DNA from: Saprospiraceae bacterium
GTDB lineage: Bacteria > Bacteroidota > Bacteroidia > Chitinophagales > Saprospiraceae
DNA: 64,000 bases
Reading direction: 5' to 3'
Assembly (NCBI GenBank): GCA_016711125.1
Contig: JADJTQ010000014.1
Location: 1 to 64,000 of the forward strand
Position 1 is the first letter of the stretch. The number at the start of each line of letters is the position of its first letter. A program made the position numbers and the translations under genes. Of this stretch, positions 9,982-18,740 are shown one piece after another. Under the pieces are notes generated by a model. That model searched no databases. It had not been told where the DNA came from and saw nothing but the letters and a program-made list of their open reading frames with translations.

Positions 9982-10764
9982 ATGAGGATTCAACTAGTCG
10001 TAGCTTGCGTATTTAACATTCTGGTAGCTCTCAGCCAACCGATCCTTGAAACTGAGGGGGCGATTCTTCTGGCAATTACACAAGACTCCACTCCAGCTCA
10101 AGTGGGTGCAATTCGTTGGACGGGTTATGTGTTTCAGGGATGGAGAGGGTCATCCTGGGAGAATCTGAGTTCCGGGACGGTTGCGGACTATGATGGGATC
10201 CGCTACAAGACAATCAAACTAGGACATCAGGAGGGGATGACGGAGAATCTTAAAACCACTCACTACAACAACGGTGAAGACATCATTAATTCCACAAGTG
10301 ATTTTACCTGGATGTTTCCGACCGCATCCTGGTGCTGGTATAATAATTTGAGCAGCAATGGCATAACCTATGGCCGGTTATACAATTGGCATGCCGTGGT
10401 GGATTCCCGTGGACTTTGTCCGACGGGTTGGCATATTCCCGATGACGGTGAATGGACTGTACTAACAGATTTTCTAGGAGGACTTTCTGGCGCTGGAGGT
10501 AAGATGAAGGAGGTAGGACTGGTGTATTGGCAGCCTATCAATCTGGGGGCGACGAACGCCAGTGGTTTTACTGGTTTGCCAGGTGGTCTTCGTAGTAGTG
10601 ATGGAACATTTGCGGGCCTTGGTGCTGACGGTCATTGGTGGAGCAGTACAGTTTCTGACAGTACCAGAGCCTGGTCGATCCTGTTGGACCTTGATGAAAA
10701 GAGCGCCCGAAAACTAAGCGCTCTCAGGGGCAGTGGATACTCAGTGCGTTGCCTTAAAAATTGA
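9982..10764 (+). CDS. FISUMP-domain secreted protein, copy 3
   Basis: This is the third tandem copy, 260 residues, 55 bases after copy 2. The signal peptide is MRIQLVVACVFNILVALSQP. The domain shows YGRLYNWHAV, GLCPTGWHIPDDGEW, SGFTGLPGGLRS and YSVRCLK. One normally conserved position differs: the motif that reads VWM or EWM in copies 1 and 2 reads EGM here. The copies have diverged considerably, so the duplication is not recent. A hairpin 65 bases after the stop may end the transcript. Confidence 0.8.
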   Translation: MRIQLVVACVFNILVALSQPILETEGAILLAITQDSTPAQVGAIRWTGYVFQGWRGSSWENLSSGTVADYDGIRYKTIKLGHQEGMTENLKTTHYNNGEDIINSTSDFTWMFPTASWCWYNNLSSNGITYGRLYNWHAVVDSRGLCPTGWHIPDDGEWTVLTDFLGGLSGAGGKMKEVGLVYWQPINLGATNASGFTGLPGGLRSSDGTFAGLGADGHWWSSTVSDSTRAWSILLDLDEKSARKLSALRGSGYSVRCLKN

Positions 10765-10828
10765 ATAGGACCCAGGAGACAGTAAAGGAAGAGTGCAGAC
10801 GAGCCTTGCAACCCAACTAAAACCCGCA

Positions 10829-10855
10829 TTAGGCATTAGTTTTTCTAATGCCTAA
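10829..10855 (+). terminator. Possible terminator of the FISUMP operon
   Basis: TTAGGCATTAG and CTAATGCCTAA form a perfect 11-bp stem around a five-T loop, 65 bases after the last FISUMP stop codon. The T run after the stem is short (three), so termination is plausible rather than certain. It is also the first of the hairpins in the cluster described separately. Confidence 0.4.
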
Positions 10856-11104
10856 TTTGACGATTGAAAATCAACACGTTATAAGAGATTTTCTACAAAC
10901 CAAAATGTTGATTTTCAATATCAGGGTTAAACCCTGACAAATCATTGAGAATCAATGATTTCGTCAGCACCTCTGGGCGGAATCTGCATTTCCTAATGCA
11001 TAGTCCGGGTTAAAGATAAATAATTCGAGTGCCAAATCCTTGGCGCAGCAAATTGCCTTGCAAGAAAAATGAAAAAGCTTAGCTACAAAGTTTTACTTTC
11101 TTGC
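10829..11104. repeat. Cluster of six inverted repeats
   Basis: Six separate inverted repeats lie within 276 bases. They are: 10829-10839 with 10845-10855 (11 bp); 10863-10876 with 10906-10919 (14 bp, ATTGAAAATCAACA); 10921-10928 with 10930-10937 (TCAGGGTT, 8 bp); 10939-10948 with 10952-10961 (AAATCATTGA, 10 bp); 10985-10990 with 10995-11000 (6 bp); and 11060-11067 with 11097-11104 (8 bp). No coding potential is seen here. The density is far above that of other gaps in this window. It may be a structured RNA, a remnant of a mobile element, or a regulatory region ahead of the LuxR and HTCS genes. Confidence 0.6.
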
Positions 11105-11291
11105 CATTCAAGTAGAATCTCGGTTAGGACATAGACAGCTATTATAATCTAGTTGTTTAAAGCTCGTAAGTTTATTGACGAATAGCCCTGCCTTTTTTTA
11201 ACTCTTTCCCATCAAACACCATGGTTATTGGCGATATCAGTTCTTAAACGGTACTATTATATAAAAATCTGGAACCATCGTATAAGATTGC
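11105..11291. promoter_or_regulatory. Leader region of the LuxR/HTCS unit with a motif shared with 2831-2850
   Basis: The bases 11266-11278 read AATCTGGAACCAT, and the same 13 bases occur at 2831-2843, in front of the second S74 gene. The match continues as GTnTAAG in both places. Both copies lie 13-50 bases before a plausible start codon, so a shared operator or promoter element is possible. Confidence 0.3.
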
Positions 11292-11603
11292 TTGCAAGCA
11301 AAGCCCGATCTTTACAATAGATTAAAGGATAAACCGACGCTCATGAACTTGACTTTCCGCGAAAAAGAAATATTGTACCTGATTGCCATGGAGAAAACCA
11401 ATCAGGAGATTGCTAATTTGCTATTTCTAAGTCCGGAGACCATCCGGACTCATCGCAAAAATATTTTGATTAAACTGGAAGCGATCAACACAGCGGGCAT
11501 GATCCGTAGGGCTTTTGAAGAAAGACTACTAAAAATACCCCTTCATCAAAAGGTTCTGACATTTCAATCCGGGTTAGAAGTACTCAAAGGTGTTGCCAGA
11601 TGA
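11292..11603 (+). CDS. Stand-alone LuxR-type DNA-binding protein
   Basis: This is a 103-residue protein made almost only of a LuxR/FixJ helix-turn-helix: LTFREKEILYLIAME, then TNQEIANLLFLSPETIRTHRKN, residues about 18-75. There is no receiver domain, and none is encoded upstream within the hairpin cluster. The first possible start is a TTG at 11292; the first ATG is at 11343, which would give an 86-residue protein that still contains the whole DNA-binding domain. The stop codon overlaps an ATG of the HTCS frame (ATGA at 11600), so the two genes are likely transcribed together and may be translationally coupled. It may be a truncated response regulator or a true small regulator. Confidence 0.65.
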   Translation: MQAKPDLYNRLKDKPTLMNLTFREKEILYLIAMEKTNQEIANLLFLSPETIRTHRKNILIKLEAINTAGMIRRAFEERLLKIPLHQKVLTFQSGLEVLKGVAR

Positions 11604-11659
11604 AAGACGACCAGCGGGCTTATTTTATTATCTTTCTGCTATGCTGCCATCAAGAGATC

Positions 11660-14600
11660 ATGAGTATGAGATTATCACGCTTTTTTCTCCTTTTACATAC
11701 CTTCTTGTGGTTTGGCGTTTGCCCAGGCTGGAGTCAAACGTCTATTACTTCTGAAGACCTTGTTGGCAATCCTTACATCACCAATTTTGCACCAAGTATC
11801 TATCAGGCTCACAAGCAAAATTGGGCTGTGGTTCAGGATAGTTTGGGCATTTTATATGTTGCCAACGGGGATGGCGTGCTTATCTACAATGGCTCCGAAT
11901 GGCAGGTGGTTGGCTTACCAGGTGAGAGTGCAGCTTTATCCATTGCTATTGATCATGGGACTCAAGAGATCTTCGTCGGGGGCTGGGGTACTTTCGGATT
12001 ATTAAAGTTTGATTTATCCGGCAAAGCATATTACTTTCCATTGTCAGATCTTCTCGGAACTGAGGTTGAAAAATTGACCCGTGTTTATGAAACAATAGTG
12101 ACTTCTGATGGGGTCTACTTTCAGACAGCGGAAGCGGTATACCGGTATCGTGCAGAAGAAGGAATTCATGACTGGTATATGGGTTCCAAACAATTGGGGA
12201 AATTGTTTTATGTCAATGATCGTATTCTCCTAAAATGGCATTACAAAGGTATTTTCGAATTGATTAATGATGATTGGAAACTTTTACCCGATAGTGAACA
12301 ATTTGGGGGTGTTTTTGTGCACAGCATCCTTCCTTTTGATCATGAAAAATTATTAGTTGCCGTTGATGCCTCCGCCTTGTATCTATATGATGGCCGGAAA
12401 TTTTCTTTATTCCAAACAGAGGCAAGTTCTTACCTGGTCACCCATCGATTATATTGCGGCATTCAGACTCTTGACTCCAATTATGTTTTTGGCACCGTGA
12501 ATGGAGGCATTATTGGAATAGATCGACAAGGTAAGATCAATTTACTAGTCAATGACCCCAGGTATCTCCTCAGTCTTAATATTCGCAATTTCATGCTGGA
12601 TCGGAATCACTATCTGGTGGTTGCCATGGATGTTGGCATTGCATATCTGGAATATCCTTCACCCTTTACAATCTTTAAAATTGACCAGGAGGAAATAGAG
12701 ATTAACCATTTAGCTATGGTAGGGGATCAATTGTATGCTGGAACTCAGACGGGCTTAGTTAAACTAGCAGAGGACGCACAAGGGCAACAGGTATTTAGAA
12801 AAGTAGCTGAATTCGAGCATAAAATTTGGGGTCTTATTAATGTAGATGACCGGCTAATCGTAGCCAACGAATATGGGATCCACGAAATGTTGAAAAACGG
12901 TGAGACTAACACCGTAATGAGTGGACTAACACCAGGAGTGCAACGATCACTGATTAACCCAAACCGTATTTATGTGTTTTTGGGAAATGGTATTACCTCT
13001 CTGCTCTATAATGGCGGGAAATGGCAAAAGAGTCCAATAATCCCAGATTTTAATCGCAGGGTGCGGAAGGTCATTGAAATCGATGACAACACTGTCTGGT
13101 TGGACACTGATCGGACCGAATCGTGGAAAGTGAGTTTCTCGGGTGATTCTGGAGTATACTATTGGAATGAACCGGTTTTAACGAAATATGATACTTCTGC
13201 AGGTATGCCTGATGTCAGAGGTAATCTTTATCAAGTGGAAGAATCCATTTATTTTGTGCCACGCAGTAATTCAGCTAATTATGTTTGGAATGACGGTGTA
13301 GATCGATTTGAAATTGATACACAATTGCATACTGTCCTTAATGTTACAGAGAGAGATGCCATACTTTGGGATGTTGATGATGAAAAGAATTGCTGGTATG
13401 TCACTCATTACAGAGATGGTGGCGAACATTTGGGCATAAGCAGGTTGCAAACGGATGGAAAATATCATCCCGCCGATCTCCAATTTGACCGAATTTTAGA
13501 CGATATCGGTAATGCGATTCTATTCGATAGTGACACAATATGGCATGGGGGATTTAGCAGCATCGTTAAACAAAATATCCATGCAAAATCGCAAGCTCAC
13601 AAACCCGTAGTATCTATTTCTAAAGTGATTTATCAAACCGATTCGATTTTGTCGTTTGGTATTTATAATCAGAATAAGTCTCGTTTACCTCACAAACAAA
13701 ATGCGATTGATTTTCAATATGGAATTACTGAGTTTGATGTAACAAATAGCATTTTTTTCCAGACTTATTTAGAAGGATATGATACTGCCTGGTCTTTGTG
13801 GAGCAAAGAGAAGCACCGCCAATTTTTTGGCCTTTCACCGGGAGAATATATTTTTCAGGTAAAGGCACGGAATGGAGAAAATCAAGAGAGTGAGATAGGC
13901 CAATATACCTTTTCTATACTGTCGCCTTGGTACCAGAGATGGTGGGCATATGGGTTATATGTTTGTTGGGGTATCTTAATTGTTGGTTCAATTGTTCGCT
14001 GGCGATCAGGGGAATTAATTGAAGAAAATGAAAAACTGGAGGCTATCGTCAGAGAGCGAACTGAAGAAGTGGAAATCCGAAATCTACAGTTGGAAGATCA
14101 AAAATCAATCCTTACTGAACAAGCCAAGAAGCTTCAGGAATTGGATCAGTTAAAGACAAATTTGTTTGCCAATATTTCGCATGAATTTCGAACTCCACTC
14201 ACGCTTATCAAGGCACCGGTAGAGCAGATTGAGAAACAACCCGATAAGACTTTGTCAAGCGATGAAATAGGCATGATCAGGCGAAATGCAGATCGTCTTC
14301 TGCGTTTGGTCAATCAACTGCTGGATCTGGCTAAACTTGATGCCCGAAGTTTAAAACTTGATTTTACAGAGGGTGATGTCTACCGGTTTTTTAGAGTTGA
14401 GGCATCTTCTTTTAGCTCCCTTGCTGCCCAGAAAAATATTGATTTTGAGATTAAAATACCAACTGATCAACTTTGGGCAAGTTTTGACCGTGAAAAACTG
14501 GAAACCATTGTGTATAATCTACTAAATAACGCCTTTAAATTTACCCCTGCTGGAGGGAAGGTCAAACTACTCGTTAGTCACCATAATGATGAATTGCAAC

Positions 14601-15661
14601 TGGAAGTCACCGACACTGGTTCTGGTATTGCAGGTGAGCACTTGGATCAGGTTTTTAACCGTTTTTATCAAGTAGAGAAGATGAGTAAAATGGGCAATGG
14701 AGGCACGGGTATCGGCCTTGCTCTGTGTCGAGAACTTGCAACCTTAATGAACGGAGAAATTAAAGTAAAAAGCCGGCTGAATTATGGCACCTCATTTTAT
14801 TTGAGAGTCCCTCTGGTGGAAATTATCAATTCGACCTTTATTACGGAAGATGAAAAAATCATTTATCAACGGTCTGCAGGAGCGGGTTCGGGTGTGCAAA
14901 AACTATCTAGATCGAGTGAAATTGTTCTGCTTGTAGAAGATCATCCCGACATGAGACGCTATATCAGATCTGTCCTTGAAAAAGATTATTTTATTGTTGA
15001 AGCAGAAGATGGAAAATCAGGATTTGAAAAGGCCCTCAAAGAAATTCCGGATTTGATCATCACTGATACGATGATGCCGTCGATGGACGGCCATGAGTTT
15101 TCTCAGGCGATTAAAAGCGACGAACGCACCAGCCACATCCCGATCATTATGCTTACTGCAAAGGCAACCCTCGAAAATAAATTGGTTGGTCTCTCATCCG
15201 GTGTCGACAGCTATCTGACCAAACCTTTTAATGCTGTCGAATTGGAAGCAAGCATAAAGGCCTTATTACTGGAACGTAAGCGATTGCGAAAATTGTTTTC
15301 CAAGCAACTGTTGGTAGCCCCGAAGGAATTTGTCATCAACTCAATGGATAAGCAATTTCTCGAAAGAATCAATACAGTATTGGAGAGTCAATTCGATGAT
15401 TCGACTTTCGGAGTGCCGCAAATGCAGACCGCCCTGGTGATGAGCAAAACCCAGCTCCACCGCAAATTGACCGCGATCACCAACCAATCTCCCGGTGAAT
15501 TTCTCCGCAATTTTCGGCTTCAAAGAGCAGCCCAGATTCTCACCCAGAAAGGGGATACTGTCACTCAAGTTGCCTACACTGTGGGTTTCGAAAATGTACC
15601 CTATTTCACCAAGTGCTTTAAAGACCTCTTTGGAGTAAGTCCGTCACAATACGAGAAGTAA
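11660..15661 (+). CDS. Hybrid two-component system regulator (HTCS)
   Basis: This one-protein signalling system has the layout typical of Bacteroidota polysaccharide-response regulators. Counting from the ATG at 11600, it shows a signal peptide (about 24-46), a periplasmic beta-propeller sensor (about 50-690), a Y_Y_Y domain (about 700-775), one membrane helix (about 780-800), a HisKA domain with NISHEFRTPL (His near 860), an HATPase domain (NLLNNAFKFTP, DTGSGI, GGTGIGLAL), a receiver domain (LVEDHPDMRRY, phosphoacceptor in IITDTMMPSMDG near 1154, LTKPF) and an AraC-type DNA-binding domain (about 1247-1353). I prefer the ATG at 11660 or 11666 because each directly opens the signal peptide; 11600 is the longest alternative and overlaps the upstream stop. 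No SusC/SusD or glycosidase genes lie beside it here, so its target is unclear; the FISUMP genes are the nearest candidates. Confidence 0.9.
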   Translation: MSMRLSRFFLLLHTFLWFGVCPGWSQTSITSEDLVGNPYITNFAPSIYQAHKQNWAVVQDSLGILYVANGDGVLIYNGSEWQVVGLPGESAALSIAIDHGTQEIFVGGWGTFGLLKFDLSGKAYYFPLSDLLGTEVEKLTRVYETIVTSDGVYFQTAEAVYRYRAEEGIHDWYMGSKQLGKLFYVNDRILLKWHYKGIFELINDDWKLLPDSEQFGGVFVHSILPFDHEKLLVAVDASALYLYDGRKFSLFQTEASSYLVTHRLYCGIQTLDSNYVFGTVNGGIIGIDRQGKINLLVNDPRYLLSLNIRNFMLDRNHYLVVAMDVGIAYLEYPSPFTIFKIDQEEIEINHLAMVGDQLYAGTQTGLVKLAEDAQGQQVFRKVAEFEHKIWGLINVDDRLIVANEYGIHEMLKNGETNTVMSGLTPGVQRSLINPNRIYVFLGNGITSLLYNGGKWQKSPIIPDFNRRVRKVIEIDDNTVWLDTDRTESWKVSFSGDSGVYYWNEPVLTKYDTSAGMPDVRGNLYQVEESIYFVPRSNSANYVWNDGVDRFEIDTQLHTVLNVTERDAILWDVDDEKNCWYVTHYRDGGEHLGISRLQTDGKYHPADLQFDRILDDIGNAILFDSDTIWHGGFSSIVKQNIHAKSQAHKPVVSISKVIYQTDSILSFGIYNQNKSRLPHKQNAIDFQYGITEFDVTNSIFFQTYLEGYDTAWSLWSKEKHRQFFGLSPGEYIFQVKARNGENQESEIGQYTFSILSPWYQRWWAYGLYVCWGILIVGSIVRWRSGELIEENEKLEAIVRERTEEVEIRNLQLEDQKSILTEQAKKLQELDQLKTNLFANISHEFRTPLTLIKAPVEQIEKQPDKTLSSDEIGMIRRNADRLLRLVNQLLDLAKLDARSLKLDFTEGDVYRFFRVEASSFSSLAAQKNIDFEIKIPTDQLWASFDREKLETIVYNLLNNAFKFTPAGGKVKLLVSHHNDELQLEVTDTGSGIAGEHLDQVFNRFYQVEKMSKMGNGGTGIGLALCRELATLMNGEIKVKSRLNYGTSFYLRVPLVEIINSTFITEDEKIIYQRSAGAGSGVQKLSRSSEIVLLVEDHPDMRRYIRSVLEKDYFIVEAEDGKSGFEKALKEIPDLIITDTMMPSMDGHEFSQAIKSDERTSHIPIIMLTAKATLENKLVGLSSGVDSYLTKPFNAVELEASIKALLLERKRLRKLFSKQLLVAPKEFVINSMDKQFLERINTVLESQFDDSTFGVPQMQTALVMSKTQLHRKLTAITNQSPGEFLRNFRLQRAAQILTQKGDTVTQVAYTVGFENVPYFTKCFKDLFGVSPSQYEK

Positions 15662-15751
15662 GATGAACTGCAAGGCGGTATATCAATATAATAAGCATTT
15701 TTTGGAGCCACCAGGCAATATTTGTGCACTTCATGTTGTCAATTAAATAGG

Positions 15752-15862
15752 ATGGTGCAATTCATAATTCTGCTCACGCTCCTTATTGCCTTAATTGCTA
15801 CATTTCTGCTTGCCTATAGGCATGCCCGAATGTGCCAGGAGGATGATGACTGTAATGATTGA
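15752..15862 (+). CDS. Predicted 36-residue single-pass membrane peptide
   Basis: A short frame starts at ATG 15752, preceded by AAATAGG, and ends with TGA at 15860-15862. It encodes one hydrophobic helix (FIILLTLLIALIATFLLAY), a basic turn (RHAR) and an acidic tail with two Cys (MCQEDDDCND). The hydrophobic block, the positive residues after it and the polar tail look like a genuine small membrane protein, possibly of the small Cys-containing type found near metal transporters. No such transporter is adjacent here. It is too short to be sure. Confidence 0.35.
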   Translation: MVQFIILLTLLIALIATFLLAYRHARMCQEDDDCND

Positions 15863-15909
15863 CCGGAGCTCTTTTCTTGGCTATTAGGCGTTTTTAATGG
15901 GCGGTTTTT

Positions 15910-15946
15910 CAATTCAAATGTTTTGACATTTAGTACTATTGAATTG
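15910..15946. repeat. Nested hairpin
   Basis: CAATTC at 15910-15915 pairs with GAATTG at 15941-15946, and inside it AAATGT (15916-15921) pairs with ACATTT (15926-15931) around a TTTG loop. It borders the dispersed repeat copy that starts at 15947. Confidence 0.35.
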
Positions 15947-16155
15947 CTCCGCACCCCTCGACCCGGCGCTAAAGCTATGGGCGAGTCCCTCCGCCTAGGA
16001 GGCTACGGCCTCCGGAGGACAGCGTCTAACTCCCCTGAAAGGGGAGAACCGGCTCTCCCGCTCATTACCATGATATTTTCATTAAGACATCCTTTGATTA
16101 ATATACGTTCCTTAGAGCAGGCTGCAAAAGTCCCCTACCAGGGGATTTAGGGGTC
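15947..16155 (+). repeat. Dispersed intergenic repeat, copy A
   Basis: This noncoding element of about 210 bases shares three collinear blocks with the gap at 39.7-39.9 kb in the opposite orientation: CTCCGCACCCCTC (15947-15959), GAGAACCGG with TCTCC and GCTC (16044-16070), and GGATTTAGGGGTC (16143-16155). Internally it holds GGAGGC/GCCTCC (15998-16013), the palindrome CCTCCGGAGG (16009-16018), and two hairpins with identical arms TCCCCT/AGGGGA exactly 100 bases apart (16031-16045 and 16131-16145). No transposase is present. The rest of this gap (16156-16450) shows nothing recognisable. Confidence 0.6.
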
Positions 16156-16450
16156 TTCCACACGTTCTTCCATATTAAATCGTTACCACAGTGAGTCTAC
16201 TTCCGCTGCACTTGATTCCATTTCAACAGATATTAGAGCTCGATTGAGATATGATAAATTAAAGCGACACAAATGAATATCTTGATCGAAATTAGTTTCA
16301 TGTAAAAATCGGGACCCACTAAATATGGCGAAGACCCTTTTCTTTTAATAGTTTAGCACTTTTGACAATGAGCTTTCAAAGAGAAGGTCAAATTCTGGTA
16401 ACCAATAGAATTGATTGTGAATCGTATATCAAATAGTGACTACCATACCC

Positions 16451-18070
16451 TCAGTCGCATGCCCCGATAGTAGCCTCAAATTGTACACCGATATTAATTA
16501 TAAAACCAGGATTTAAAATAGTCTGTTCTCCCGCTTTAAATTGAACATCGCTACCTGAAAGCAACTGACTATTGGAATTAATCTGGATGCCCGCCTGATA
16601 TATCCCAGAGGTAAGATCATTGTCCAGGAGTAGATTTGCCGGGCAGGATTGCAATGCGCTACCAGCCAGAAAGATATCCCAGTTATTCATTCCATTGATG
16701 TCCAGATTCCGTTTATCCACCCAGACGATATAGCTTTCTCCAGATTCTTTGCAAAAGATTCTCGGCAACGCATGGGACAATATTTGCATGTCATTATTCA
16801 CCACCAGATCGGTTCCAAACGATAGTCCATGGTCCAGAGATTGATCATAATAGATATTGGAATGACCTTCTCTCACATCGTACCAAACTACATAGATAGT
16901 CCCAAGATCATCAATAGCCAGATCAGGTGGGAGGTTGAAGCCAATTTCTCCATTCATATATTGATCCGTAACCCGCAGCTCACCAGCAAAGGAAAGTCCC
17001 GCGTCTTCTGAATGTGCAATATAGATGTCATTATCATATGGTGCCACGTCTGGTGTAGGATCATCTCGCCAGTCCTTCCAGGCTACGTAAATACTTCCAG
17101 TAGTCGGGTCTACAGCAATATTTGGTTCTTCCTGGTTATTGGTTGTGTTGGTGTTGACCATAACATTGGTGCCAAAGGAGTTTCCATCATTGGTCGATAT
17201 GGCAGTGTAAATATCATAATTACCATTCCGGTTATCTTGCCAAGCGACGTGAATGTCCCCGTTATTTTGATTAACTGTGATATGTGAAAAAACCTGAACG
17301 ACATTTGAAAATTCAGGTGTGTCATCCACACGGATTTTTGCACTAAAACTCGCACCACCATCTTCTGATTTTACAAAACTCACATCACCAAAGTCAGAAT
17401 TGCCATAGCGGTCGTAGTCGGTAAATGACAGATATAAATGACCATTGTTCTCGTCAATATCGAGATAGGGTTGAAAATGCCAGGGATAAGTACCGCTGCC
17501 ACTCGTAGTCTGAACGTCAGTACCCCAGGTGACACCCCCATCAGTTGATTTGTCGAGATAAACCTCAATGGGTGACCCAAAATCGGTGTCGCTGGTCCAT
17601 GCCCGGTAATCATGCCAAACTACATAAATAGTACCATTGGCATCAACGGCTATGTCAGGTCCGAATGCGCTGTATGCAGGAGGATAACTGACCGCGTCAT
17701 TGATCGCGACCGGGGTGCTGAAGCTGGTACCTCCATCTTGCGATCTTGCGAAGAAAATGCTCTTGACCGTCTCATCACCATTCCACACCACATAAATGTC
17801 ATTTCCAAAAACAGCTATCACTGGAGCTGCTTCAGCAATTAGATTGTCAGTATCAATGTTTACCTGACGATTCATGGTGAAATAGGTTGGACTCATCAAA
17901 GTTGCAGCCGCTAGCTCTGTATTTTTTGTTGAAGGTGATCTTATCTGACCTGGGGGTGAAGGTATTTGACCTGATAAAACATTGGGTACACCATGGAATA
18001 GACATAAAATTAGACCTAAGGTTTGGGCAATACTGGATGGGTATACGAACTTTAAACTCATATTTCTCAC
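16451..18070 (-). CDS. Secreted BNR/sialidase-like repeat protein with 3-coathanger stack C-terminus
   Basis: This 539-residue secreted protein begins with a signal peptide containing LGLILCLFHGVPNVLSG. It carries at least six repeats of about 65 residues, each with a DGGxSF or DGGVTWG turn (Asp-box type) and a strand such as IYVVWHDYR. That is the pattern of a BNR/sialidase-like beta-propeller. There is no evidence for a catalytic sialidase site, so carbohydrate or protein binding is more likely than hydrolysis. The last 65 residues (SGIYQAGIQINSNSQLLSG, then VQFKAGEQTILNPGF) match the 3-coathanger stack domain often found at the end of Bacteroidota surface proteins. It stands alone on its strand. 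Confidence 0.75.
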   Translation of the reverse strand: MRNMSLKFVYPSSIAQTLGLILCLFHGVPNVLSGQIPSPPGQIRSPSTKNTELAAATLMSPTYFTMNRQVNIDTDNLIAEAAPVIAVFGNDIYVVWNGDETVKSIFFARSQDGGTSFSTPVAINDAVSYPPAYSAFGPDIAVDANGTIYVVWHDYRAWTSDTDFGSPIEVYLDKSTDGGVTWGTDVQTTSGSGTYPWHFQPYLDIDENNGHLYLSFTDYDRYGNSDFGDVSFVKSEDGGASFSAKIRVDDTPEFSNVVQVFSHITVNQNNGDIHVAWQDNRNGNYDIYTAISTNDGNSFGTNVMVNTNTTNNQEEPNIAVDPTTGSIYVAWKDWRDDPTPDVAPYDNDIYIAHSEDAGLSFAGELRVTDQYMNGEIGFNLPPDLAIDDLGTIYVVWYDVREGHSNIYYDQSLDHGLSFGTDLVVNNDMQILSHALPRIFCKESGESYIVWVDKRNLDINGMNNWDIFLAGSALQSCPANLLLDNDLTSGIYQAGIQINSNSQLLSGSDVQFKAGEQTILNPGFIINIGVQFEATIGACD

Positions 18071-18263
18071 ATTTGAATAATTACATATTGAAGAGAAATA
18101 GTCACCTGTGTGCTCGTTCGATCAAGTCACAGTGCAGTTCGTAAGCTGTAAAAATTAGTGTGAAAAAAGTGATGAGATTCATGCTAAAACGCCAAAGAGT
18201 ATCCTAACTGTATGCAATCATGAAAAATATAATTTTTCGCGCGGATAAAAATTGGATATCTTT

Positions 18264-18647
18264 TTAACTGACGATGTAACAATTAAAGGCCGCAAAAAAG
18301 GCATCTTCTATGTGCTTAATCTGTGCCATTTTATTTTGTTCGAGCAAGACGGTAATCACATCAAATCGAATCTCACCTTCATAGGCTAATTGCTCCAGGT
18401 ATGCATGTGCAGCGCTCGTAAGAAGAGCTTCTTTTTTAGGATTAACCGCCAGGTCAGGCGGACCAAAATGGCTCGAACTTCGGGCCTTTACTTCTACAAA
18501 AACCCGGATAGCTCCGGTCTGAGCTATAATATCGACCTCGGCTCTTTTATATCTCCAGTTGGTCGCAAGGATCGTGTAACCCTTGTGTTGTAAGTATTCG
18601 ACTGCCAGTCGTTCCCCCTGATTGCCGATATCTTGCTGATGTGCCAC
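18264..18647 (-). CDS. yraN: YraN family (UPF0102) nuclease-like protein
   Basis: This is a 127-residue protein of the YraN/UPF0102 family, which has a restriction-endonuclease-like fold. The signatures are GNQGERLAVEYLQHKGY, WRYKRAEVDIIA and FVEVKARSS, where the Glu, Asp and Glu-x-Lys residues correspond to the nuclease-type active site. Length and start are normal. It is transcribed divergently from pgi with about 90 bases between the start codons. Its physiological role in bacteria is not well defined. Confidence 0.85.
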   Translation of the reverse strand: MAHQQDIGNQGERLAVEYLQHKGYTILATNWRYKRAEVDIIAQTGAIRVFVEVKARSSSHFGPPDLAVNPKKEALLTSAAHAYLEQLAYEGEIRFDVITVLLEQNKMAQIKHIEDAFFAAFNCYIVS

Positions 18648-18706
18648 TCCGAAAGATAACGGATTAAATAAGTGAATGCGCTAAGATTAGGTTACTATTG
18701 TTCTTT

Positions 18707-18714
18707 TATTTTTG
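18707..18714 (+). promoter_or_regulatory. Candidate -7 element of the pgi promoter
   Basis: TATTTTTG fits the Bacteroidota -7 consensus TAnnTTTG exactly and lies 26 bases before the chosen pgi start. A clear TTTG box at the expected distance upstream is not seen, so the assignment is tentative. Confidence 0.35.
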
Positions 18715-18740
18715 TGGAATCATTAAACAGAAGGCTAGAT

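Noticed and set aside
16451..18070. Active sialidase
   Set aside because: Asp-box repeats are present, but I cannot find the arginine triad or the other catalytic residues, so only a propeller-like repeat protein is claimed.
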